A DNA stretch of 64,000 nucleotides from Ditylenchus dipsaci. Lineage: Eukaryota > Nematoda > Chromadorea > Rhabditida > Anguinidae. Positions 27,301 to 39,300 of this stretch are shown here, piece by piece; the stretch's first letter is position 1; every line of letters begins with the position of its first letter. Where the stretch lies: NCBI GenBank assembly GCA_004194705.1, contig SADC01001204.1, forward strand, positions 1,364,001 to 1,428,000, written 5' to 3'. The notes below the pieces were generated by a model. That model was not told the DNA's origin. It made no database searches and worked only from the letters and a program-made list of their open reading frames with translations. The translations under genes were made by a program, and so were the position numbers.

Positions 27301-30300
27301 GCCAACCAAATCGCCCTCAGGGTGCCACTAAATTGAGGGTGCCACTAAATCGGGGTGCCACTAAATCAAGGTTTGACTGTAATTGACATGGGAGAGTAAG
27401 ATATTTTTTCATAAACAAGTACAGGAAACCCTACTTTATTTTGGTAGCCGCTAGGATTTGTGCAAAATAACTGTTATTTCACGTGTAATGGGCTGTACAC
27501 AATGGATCCGTGTCCGCGTCCGTGTCCGTAAACGCGGGCCGTAAAACGGTCCGTGTATTTCCACACAATGGGCCGTATCCGCGTCCGTAAAACGGTCCGT
27601 GTTGCGGCCCGTTTTACGGACTACAACACGGATAGTTCATTTTTGACCTGTTTTTTCCTAAAATCGAGATTTGTAATATTATAGAATACATTGTTACTAG
27701 GGTCTGCAGGCGCCTATCGGCGCCTATGCCGTTCGGGAACCTTAGTTGTTCGGGCACTGTTCCTGTGGTTCGGGAACATTAGTGGTTCATTACATTAGTA
27801 GTCCGGGTAGATGAATCGTTCGAGTACATCAAGGGTTAGGGTAGAGCATCCACCCTACCTGTGAACTCACCTACTCTACCTCGCCTATCCTCGCCTACCC
27901 TTGCCTATCCTCGCCTATCCTCGCATATCCTGGCCTATACAGGCCTATCCTCGCCTTCCCTTGCCTATCTTCGCCTATCCTCGCCGAACCTCGCCTAACA
28001 TTTGCCTCTTTTCGCATATCCTCGCATATCCTCGCCTACCCTCGCCTACCCTCGCCTACCCTCGCCTACCCTCGCCTATCCTCGCCTACAAATGTGGTTC
28101 TGAATTCATTCAAAATTTTAATGTGAGAACAAAATTTGTGAAAACTATGAGATTTTAGTTTTCCATGGTGCTATATTTTTCTTGTTTAGGGTAATCAGTA
28201 ATCAGATTCATCGATTTTCCCATAAAAACACGAAATTTCAACTTCAAACTCAAAAATCTCGAGTTTTTGATAATCAGATCCTGTCGTAACCATATAAAGG
28301 GCAAATCTACACTAAAAGAGCTTTCGAATGAGTACAAACTTGCCTATAAAATTATCGCAAGGAAAAAAGTTTTCCTTTGTGACCAAATGTGCGCTCATTT
28401 AGCGTTACGGACACATGCCAAATACTATATAGAGATGCCGTAAACCAACAAAAAACGTAATGTTTTTCGTCGGAAACCCCTAGCCCAAACTAGCCCAGAT
28501 CTCTCCAATAAAGAAGCCCTGTAAGCTCATTTTGGTTCCTTCTTTTTCTTTTCGTTCTGAATTTGGTTTTTTCTACGTAAATGTCACTCCTGACATAGTG
28601 CTTTTAAATTATAGCCCTACCGAGTGGTAGCAAATGAAAAAGTCCAATTGGTCGTGGCATAAAATGCCGAGATGCCTTAGGAACTATTGGCTCTGAACCT
28701 AATGAAGAAGTACGGTAGGCGTAAGCCTAAAACCCGGTGCCTAGTGTTAGTCTCGGTAGCAAGAACATTAAAACATTTAGGGTGCGTTTTTTTGCCCTCT
28801 CACTCGGTAATGGCTATTATTATTTTTAATTTTTGAAAAATCATTTAGCTAAGATTCAGGGTTGCAAAATAAAGTACTGACCAAGTCACTGTGGGTTTGG
28901 AAATTTTGATGAGTCGAGATGCACGCTGGAACAGCACTAGGCTGGCGTTTGCCGAACACGACAATTGGGCGGATGCGGCATTGGCCCGAGTAGATCAGAT
29001 TTAATCAAGTTTTGAGACCGTTTTAAGCCGAGAAACATGATAGAAAAATGATTTAGGGGGTGCTCGATTATTTTTGACCAAAAAATGTTGACCTAAAATC
29101 GACTTTTTGCCTCAGGTTACCAAGGTAAACCACCCTAGAAGGGTATCTAGTGACCATAATCAGGAAGGATTTGTATATGGTTTTGTTTATTGAGGACTAC
29201 CGCATGGAGAAAACCTGGTATGCACACTCCTTTTTTCCCAGCTCTAGTGACCAAAACAAAGAAGAATACTCTTATGTAAATAAAAAATAAGGTATCCAGC
29301 TCCCTCCAGTACTATTTTACTGTGTCCTAAGGCGAAAAGTCCATTTGCGATGAAATTTTTCGTTGACCGAAAATGTAAAAGCACTCGTTTAAAACATGTT
29401 TATTTTTATTGTTTGAAAGGCTTAAAACGCTCTTAGAAGTTAAGACGCAATTTTGGCCCATTGTGGGTGGGGATCCGTTTCGTTTCACGGACCGTTTCGC
29501 GGCGCGGTTTACGGACACGGACACGGTCCATTGTGGGCGGAAACACGGTCCGTATTACGGACCGTGTTTCTTTGTTTGAGCTGTCTTACTTTGGCCATTT
29601 TATGGCGTTTTTGACACATTTTATAATTACCGTATTTCTCTAATAGCTCACCCGTCTCTATTAACTCACTCCCCCCTCTACTTTGAGGATCTACAGTGTT
29701 GCCCAAAATTTCGTGCATTTTGTACCCTTTTCCTTTGAAAAATCGATATTTTTTGTCGGCAAAAGTGATCATTTCCTTCACGAGGCAGAACTCCGGAATG
29801 GCCAAAAGGCCAAAATTATTGGTTTTTAGGGGTTTACTAAAGGGGGGTAAACTTTTTGAGAAAAATCGATTGAGCGGATCAGATTTCGGGTCAGATGGGT
29901 TAATTGCTCACAAATCCACCCTGAACCACTCAAAACCACCATAAACCTGTATTTGTGAGCGATTAACCCATCTGACCCGAAATCTGATCCGCTCAATCGA
30001 TTTTTCTCAAAAAGTTTACCCCCCCCCTTTAGTAAACCCCTAAAAACCAATAATTTTGGCCTTTTGGCCATTCCGGAGTGGGTCCTGAGCCATCTGGTCT
30101 TTGCCCACTCCTGAATTTCACACAAAAAAATTAAAATTTAGGCCTTGGCGTTCTGCCTCGTGAAGGAAATGATCACTTTTGGCGACATCCGTTTACTGTG
30201 TTTTGGGTACAAAATGCACAGACTTTTGGGCAACACTGTATATCTCAGCTCTAAGCAAATATTTTCCATCATTGTTTATTGCATTTTCTTAACTCCCACG

Positions 30301-33300
30301 AGCTCTATCGATTCCTTTTTTTAGATTTCGTTTGAGCACCCGAAAATCTCAAGATCCACCTCAAATTTTTCGATTTTCAAGGGGTTGAAAAATAACTTAC
30401 CTGGGTGAGCTATTAGAGAAAATACGGTAACATGACATTTTCTGACTTGGATTTCGCAATTCTCTCGTCATTTTTAGCTTGGCAATTTTTGAGTAGAAAA
30501 ACAAATTTTTGAGTAGCAAAACAAATTTTTGAGTTCGCGCATTATATAGAAGTTACCAAACGCCTATGCACCAAAAGAATAATCTTACGCACCTTATCTT
30601 GGGCAGTTATAGAGTTTCACTGAGGCTCAGTCATACTCCCGCGGGTCACGGGTCACGGGTCATCATTTGACCCGCCACTTTTGCACCGTTAGCCTGACCC
30701 GCGGGTCACTCGATAAAATTGACTAGTTTTTTGCACCGTGACCTGTGACCCGCGACTCCAAAATGTGACCCGCGGGTCATTTCAAATTTATAAGTAAATT
30801 TTGACCCGTGACCCGTGACCCGCGGGAGTATGACTGAGCCTCTGGTGATGCTAATCAATAAAATAATTCACGATTTTTACGTTTTCAGTGCTTTGCTTTC
30901 TTTTTGGTGTTCTTCTCGCCTTGAAAATATGTCATTTGGGTGCGAGAGATGCCTGATCGTGCTCTTCAGTGCTCTCCTTTTGGCTGGTTTTGCTTCTAGC
31001 GCGTTTGCTTTTGATGAAGATGGATTTGCCACCAAGAAAGACGATCTGGGAAACTTGGGACATCACGCTAAAATTGCGGCTTCCGATGATATGTATTCTT
31101 TTTGATTCTCGTAATTCACTCCATTGGTACCTGAGCTTTTTAGCACGCTTACTTGGAATCAGAATAGCCGTTTGCCTCCGCTCGATCTGTATTCGACTTT
31201 TGAGGATGAATTGCATTTCACTCTTACTCGTCCCATCGACAGAAAGTCCAAGGAGAAGTGCTCGTAAGAGTTTTGTTTTTGTTTGGCGAGTCGTTCCAAA
31301 ATATTTCCCATTATTGAGGACTCATTTCTCGTACGGTGACTGCTCTTTCGACATCACGTGGGATAACAGCGGAAAGAAGGGGCCGGCTCTGAAACTCGAC
31401 GATAGTGAAGGCGAAATTGGTTAGTTTGCAGACTTACTGAACAGGCTTGAAAAAGTTATATTAGGTCTCTGGCAGTCTGAAGAATTCCTCTCTGTTGCAC
31501 TCAAGCGTAACAAGGTGTTTATCGATGGCAAGGAAGCTCCATTCGAAAACTGTGCGGTCAAGACGAAGATGGAGAGAGCTCAGGACAAGTACAAGAACAT
31601 TATTTCGATGCACGCTCGCGCTAAGACGCTGGAAGAGCAAAAGAAAGACAAGGAGGATGTGAAGCCGGCAAGGGACACGAAGAAGAAAGATGATCCGAAG
31701 GAAGCTTGTGAATTTTCCATTGAACTGGTATCACTTTTTTCTGCTTATTCACACTTTTCATGGGTCATGTTTTTTAGGATGGCGCTAGCTACAAGCTCTT
31801 GAAGGCAGATGTCCCCAAAGTGGTCGACCCGACTCCTGACATTTTCGAAGTTTCTACTCAGGCTCCAGTTGAGAATGCAAGTGCTGATTTGGAGCCGTGG
31901 GCTATTGCTCTGATGGTCATTTCTGGTGTCTTGTAAGTGTTTGATTTTAAATCCTACGTCTCAATGTTTTTTGTATAGGCTGATTCTCGTCGTCATTGGC
32001 TTTGTATGCACTTATCGCATTTTTTAAACAGTCTCGAACTCCATTGTTTTAGATCGTGTTCTGTTGCTGCCGTGCGCACTATGCTAATGAGGATATCGAG
32101 TCGACCGGCTATTCGATGGTGACCGTTGGCGTGGATGAGTAATTACTGTGGTTGCCCTATTTAACCATCACCTGCTCTGTTTTTAGTCCGGTGTCGAGAA
32201 GTTCTGAGCGCTCTGTGAAGAAGCCGTCTACTGCTGTGCAGAAGAACCTGGAGACTGCTCAACCGGAGACGGACGTCTAGCTTCAGTGATATGCAGCCGT
32301 GAAGAAGCGAGGTGCATTATTGCATATCAAAAATCTATGTTGATTGCGTTATATGTGTATAATGTTACGTATAATAAAGTGTAAATAGTTATCTTCTTGT
32401 CTTTGTCTGACTAGTGGCTTTATCTTTTAATTTAAGTAAATTTTTTGACCATATGACAGATGCCTAAAAGTCGCATCTAGTGATCGTTTATTTCTCAGCC
32501 TTGCTGGTCGGAGCATCAAGGTTGAATATAACCGGGGTTTAGCCCCGCTTAGTTTTTTTTTGGGAGAACAGTGAAAAATTATAAAGTTTATTCTAGTTAC
32601 CCGGTTTACTTTATTTTTATTCACCACCCTTTGCTGTTTCTTCTTAAAAGGCACCTACCAAAGAGCAAATAGCTTCTCCTAGACGGTACTCTAGTGTCAA
32701 ACTCTGCAGTTTGGCAAACAAGTGGTCATGGTTCAGTACCACTGGGTCGGCTTGTATCAGTTCGTCCAACCCGTGTTTGCTGGCCTTCAATTAAAAATTT
32801 GAAGAATATCAAAACATGAGTGGAATGCAAAGCATACCTTGTCCTGAAAGCCTTGTGCCTTGGACGGAATTAGGGATTGTTTTGGAGGCACAGGTTTGTA
32901 GGCTTGACCTGTGGCCCGGTAGAGCGCCTAAGACATTAAGCTTCATTAATTTCATGTATCTTCTAAAATACTTACCTGAACCCACAAATGACGTTCATTC
33001 TCGTCATCGGTAGCAAACTTCAGTTCATCTCCTTCTTTTATAGCAGTGAAGAAATGTTTGCCACCTTGGTTGTAGAGGTCCGGATCTGGTTCGGGCATGT
33101 CTGAAGTTTGATTTAGCAATCTCTCATTAATTCCATTTCGTCTCAAAAAACATTGAGTTTTAGCAACAACTTACAGTCGATCGTAAATCCATCCAACTGA
33201 ATGAACTCGGTAGGATCAGATTTCTTCTCCCTGTAGCTGCACATGGCAAAGGCATATTGAGACACCTGATCCACAAAATATTATCTTCAAAGAAAACAAT

Positions 33301-36300
33301 TACTGAAATAAACAAAATACTGACCTGAACAAGACAAAAGAACCTTCTTTTCCACTTTTTCCAAGCTATCCTCCCGATTCCATAACAATACCCGCAGTAT
33401 TTTAGATTGGGCGGTTTCTCAACTCTGATCGCAATTCGGATTTTCAACTGGTCAGAACTACTTTTCGGTCTTCAAAACAGCAGTATTATAGTCTGTTTTT
33501 GAACAAAATATTGCGAAATGTCCACTTACACCGTCATCTTGTACCATTCGGGGCTTTGGCACAGTTGGGGGTGGGCTGGATAATCACCTTGCCTAGCTCC
33601 TTGTCTTCAAATGATACTATGTTTTTCACCTCAGCGTACAACTTGACTTTGACCGTTGGTAGGGGGTGCTTTGTAGTAAAGTCTCCCTGAGTGTCCCATC
33701 TGTAATCTCAACTTTAGCTAAATTAGCCTAATATCTTGTAATTTACGATGGTTTAGAGGCTTCCGCATGGTCAGTCTGTAGTTTGGAACAGCCATCAACT
33801 TCCATTGTGCAATATACGATCCTGTTTGGTTGGATGGATTTTAAGCCCTGTACCTCCATGACCACTACCTTCAATTAAATGAATGTTTAGAAAATAATTA
33901 GGTAAACGAAAAAGACACCTCCATATTGAAGGTGAGAATGACATCATGTTTTGTCAAAGTCACCTCGTCGTCTGCATTTTCGTTCTTGTTCAAGGACATT
34001 GAACTAGTCCTCCTTTTGAGGCTAAAAAGTAACTAGCTTGATTGAAATAAGTAGGCAATCAATCACAAACGATTTTACAAAATTAGTTCTTTTGACAAAA
34101 TTCAAAATGTCTAGTGTTCGTCATTATTAATCAACTTAAATAATTTGTCATAACTTTTTTTGACACTCTTTCACATTTTTTTATTCTTTAGTAATAAAGC
34201 AATGATCAATCAATTTGAAAAGGCCAGTTTGCAAATCACTCGTGAACAGTCTGCTCTCGAAATGAGAGTGCTCCAATTAAATTTTTTATCAGTAACACGT
34301 TGCCCAATTTTCAAATTTAAGGCTTCAGACTAATAAAAAATAAGCAAAAATGTGAAAAACCGTCAAAAGATGCTATGTTTATTTTAATTATACTACTTCT
34401 GTTGTTTACACGAAATAAATAAAACCATAGTAGGTCAAAACTGAACAATAGTTTTTATATTTGAAATAAGCTGAATTTTGTGAATAGTCTAAACTAACTT
34501 TTCAATAGATTAGTTCAACAAACAATATAAACGTAAAAAGTCACACTTTTCTAGTAAATTTTGAAATTAAAAATTATTATTTTATTACAGCCGGGCTTTG
34601 ACATAAGATCACCATCTCAAATCCCCACCTATTGTCTGACGCTTTTTTATTTCTATTATAAAAGTTTTTTTTCCAAACCTGGTCCGTCAGTCTATTGCTA
34701 CAATATACAAAAAACACCTGATCGTTTTGGATTTACCTGATCGTTTTGGATATGCTTAAAGTTTTGCCGTTAAGACTCGTATGTTTCGCTATAACACCAT
34801 CGCTTTCTAGCGGCATACCAGCGCGTTGTACGGAGAAAAGGCGGCGGACCAGCGGCTCTTTTCTTTCTCGCAAATTTTTACACGCGTTCTTATCTAGATT
34901 TTTTAATTTTTCTGCCTAGTTTTCAAAAGTAGTATAAGGTCGTCTGTATCAGATTTGATGCGAAACGAATAAAAAATATGATGGTTCAAAAAAATTTGTT
35001 GGTCTCCGCCTTAACTTTCTGCCATTTTAACAAAATCCTACCTCTTATATGAAGATACGCGGTTCTTAGCGGCAAAAAATTTTACAGCATACAAAAGGTT
35101 AGTAAAACCGGAACCCTTTCGACTTTCTGACTAGACCGAACAAACATGTTTGGCAAAAAAAATATGAAAATAGATGTAAAAAAGTGTTGAACCATAGGAG
35201 AGAACCTGAGAGGTGGTGGTCTTACATGGAGACTCGACTGTATAGTGGTTAGTCTTTGTGTAGTATTTGAAATAAAAACTTGTCTACGTCTAATATTACT
35301 GTTCTACTTGTTTTCTAAGATTAGTCTTAATCTTCGAAAAAATAATGAAAGTGCACGCTTTTGTATGGACCAGTTGGAATGGAAGTAAAGCTACAAAGTT
35401 TCACCTGTTGAACAAAGACAGGTCTTCGATGCTGCGCGATCTGAACAAATGCATTACTTGCAGTACTCTTTCTCAACCTTAGCCGCTGAAATTTGTTAAA
35501 AGAAGCACACAAGCGAAAGAATAACACACACAATGGTTAATAGGAAACAAAAAATAGAAACTTAAAAACTGTTAGTTACTGGTCAAATTAGGATGGAAAT
35601 CTAGGGACAGGCAACTAAATTAGCACAATGAAAGAACAAAGGTTTTTGGGCAAGTTTTTTGTCGTAAAAATGGCAATGTCGCATTTCCACCAGTTTTTTA
35701 AAGAACGCATCGACAAAAGCGCTGTTTTGAGTGTCTTAGCGACATAAAACTAGGGTTGGGCAATGGGCATATGTCCGGGCATTTATTATGAAATGCCCGG
35801 CCGTATAATTTCGGGCATTTTCCTCCTATATATTTTTGAGATTTGGTAGTCTCCAAAAGGTTCAAAGAACAGTTAGTGGTAATTTTTTTTATAATTTTAA
35901 TTTTTTATTTTCTTGTAACTTTTAATAAAAGTACAATTTTAAGCTTAAAAGTTTCATTCTGAGGCATACAAGTATACAAAATGTCCTAAGTAATTTGAAC
36001 AAAAACTGAAAAATATTTGTCGGTTTCCGAGATATGACCTGGAGTTGGTCAGTGATTTTTTAACATATTGACACTTCAATATCAGATCCTATCTCGAGAA
36101 CCAAGTATTATTTTGAACTTCTGTTAATTTCTAATTTATTCGAATTCCGGAGGAAATTTCGTATACTGAATTACTAGGTGCCTCAGAATGTAAAATTTCA
36201 GCTGAAAAAAGGGGTATTTTTTTTATTAAAGTACGAAAAAGTTCACGAAAATTACCATTATCTGTCTTAAGTTTCTCAAAAAGAAGTTAAAGAAAAGGAG

Positions 36301-39300
36301 TGCCAAATGTACTGTTAACTGTGAATGAATAGTCAACTGTGGATGTACTGTTAACTGTAGTTTCCTACTTCATATCTATAATTCCGATTATTTTATTTTT
36401 GATGATGTTGTGAATTGCTGTTATTAAAAAGGTGCATGCCCATGCGTTTCAAAAAGTTAAGGCGGGGACCACCAAACTTTTTCGAGCCGTTCCATTTTTC
36501 ACTCGTTTCACTCGTTTTTCACTAATTATTAAATGCCCGGGGCATAAGTCAACCCTACATAAAACCAATTTACAAATTGAAAGTACCTGACCCCGCACCG
36601 ACGAAAATCGCGCCACAAGCCACCGCACGTGGCACCAATGATGCCTTTACCGCACCGAATTTTATGGGGTTTTATGTGTTCACCTGTTTACTGACGACAA
36701 TGGGGTAATCCTTTTTTCGGGCAAATATACTTTTTTGTGGCAAATTTCACTTTTTTGGGGCGAATTTTTATTTTGACTGATTTTATTAAAATTTCGACGC
36801 TAGTAGCGAATTTTCAGAAAAGAAGCCGGGAGATTTCAGACATTAGCCGGGACATTTTAGTTACATCTGTTTTAAATGAGGTATCAGTTGCTGCATCATC
36901 TTTGCAGAATGTAGCACAAAAAGGTTAAAGTATTCGCCAAATTGTTTTTCTGACTTGCTTCATACTTTTACCATTTTGTGCTATATTTTGCAAAGATAAT
37001 TCAACAACTGATACCTCGTTAGAAACCATAATCCAGGGCTACATGATAGTTATTGATTTTCAAAAAAAGATGACAAAAAGTGACAACAAAATCAGTCAAA
37101 ATAAGAATTTGCCTAAAAGAAGTAAAAATTGCCCAAAAAGTATATTTGCCCGAAAAACATTATCCATTACAATTACAGGCTTAAGATGACAAAATTTTCA
37201 TTGTATATTTTTCCTAAAACTAATCCCAAAATTTATATAATAGCGTCTTTGAAGCAGGGATTTCAAATGTTCTTTATTTAAAGATTCATCCCTTTTTTGG
37301 AACTTTTTATTTATATATTGTAATTAACTTCGCAACCTTTATTTTCGGCGCTAAAATGTCAATAGGTAGTAGATAAACTGAAACTTTTCTGCAAAAAAAG
37401 ACCAAATATTTTTTCTTTAAAAATGCTCTTTACTGCCAAATTTTGAATCGAGAACAATGCTTTAAAACCATCTTGTAGCCATTTTAATTTTCTTCAAGGC
37501 GCTGTAGATTTTAGGTGCAATTTTGTCTCTTTACTAGGATAAGACAGATTTAAACGTGTGAGCCAAACTGCCAAAATAAAAGACACGGAAAAAGTTGAAC
37601 ATTAAAAATGTAAAAATGGGAGAAAAAGAGGAACTTATATGCAAGTGTTCTAAAAATGACGGCTTAATCCAAAAAGTCGAGATTTTAGGCCAGCTAAATG
37701 AAAAACATGATCGTGTGCAAGGGTTGGAAAGGGTGGAAAAGCGACAGTAGGAAAAATTGTTGCCAGTAATTGGTGAATAGGTCAAAAGAGAGCACCCAGT
37801 CAAACCAATTGTTTACCTTTTGATTGTGAATGAGAATCTGAAAAGCAAATGTAGAAGTTCAAAATCACAGAAAACTTACAATAATAACAACTCAAACAAA
37901 AGCACTAAGAGAAAGTTTTAGGAATTTGAAAAAATGCCTTTCTACAAAGTAGAAATGCTCAAATATTCCTTTTTCCAAAAACTTATCAATAGCGAAAGAA
38001 ATGAGAAAATTGTTTAGAATTAAAACTGCTTGAGAAGGAGGAGGATTTGCCAATAACTAGCAAACCTTTTTCTTCATGCAATTTTTGACCCTAGTAGCGA
38101 ATATCATCCACCCCACCAATTTTTTTTGTCAAAGTCTTGTTTTAAGCAATTCTAAGTAATTTTTATGCCTTAAAACCACTAAAAAGGGTGTTTTCAGGCA
38201 TTATCTGACCTGAAAAGTCGAATTTTGAAAAAAGAACCAAAATTTGACTTTCATTTGCCTTGGGGGACCAAGGTAAGCCACCTTATTTTAGGGTATTCTA
38301 CCCCGTTTCGGTCACTGGACTTAGGCAAGATTCATTAGCCTTGCGAATTTTGAAAAGAGGATACATTGAATATAATTGGTTTTGTGCATCAAATGAATTA
38401 TTTTTGGCACTAAATGAGTACTTTTTTAGAAGGATTTGTACTTTTTGAGACCCCAAATCTTTATAATTTTGAGGTTTTACGTCAAAATCTTTTCTGTGAT
38501 AAAATGGCATTTTTGAAGAAAAATGATCAACTTGTAATTCTTTTTGGCAAAATGCACTTTTTTTCAAAATTTTGAGTTACGTACCCTACACTAAATCGAT
38601 AAATTCTTAAAACTTTTTTGTTCTAAAAGACTAGAAACTAATCTTTTTTGATGTTTTCTAGAAGTTGATAGATGGTACTCATGCTGTTTACCCCTCAGCC
38701 CTAAATTTTTTTAATAAATAGATAACAAATAGACGTTCTAAACTACTTTTTTTTTTTGCTAAACACGATAAAAAAAATTAAAAAGATGACTTCTCAATGG
38801 TAAATGGTTTTTACGGGTATTTTCGACTAAATGTTGTGTTTTAGGCTCGGGCAAGGTTAGGCCGGCGTAAACTAGGATGAGCTCAAACATGTTTCTCGAA
38901 GATTATAAAGGTAAAAAAAATGCTTTAGCTCGTTCTAAAATACGCTGGCCTACCCTTACCTAAGCCTAAAAACATATAAATAATTAAAAAATGACTCTAA
39001 AATATCCTAAGAAGACCATCTAACCTTGAAAACTTGAAGTCCACGGGATAAGTAAAAGCAGCATAAGTACCTAAGACCTTATGAAAAATTATAAGAGCAA
39101 AGTTACACCCTAGTTCAAAAAAGTAAAAATAATAATTGAAATAATAACGAGAACAATGATTTTTCAAAGTTCATTGCGAAAATTGGGATTTAGTGCCAAA
39201 AAATCATTTATTCAGTGCTGAAAACTAATTATATGTTTTTAAAAACTCTTCTTAACTATTATGTCAGTGCTGACTATGAAAGTTCTTAACACATGTAAAA

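Noticed and set aside
27901..28158. Pro/Tyr-rich 85-residue protein
   Set aside because: It is the 10-base minisatellite read in frame; no other support.
29509..30125. Frames of 98 and 99 codons sharing peptides
   Set aside because: They are the two arms of a palindrome read in both directions.
32427..32654. Minus-strand 75-codon frame in the gap between CAPS exon 18 and the nested gene
   Set aside because: No domain, lies in CAPS intron sequence just past the donor and over the 3' flank of the nested gene.
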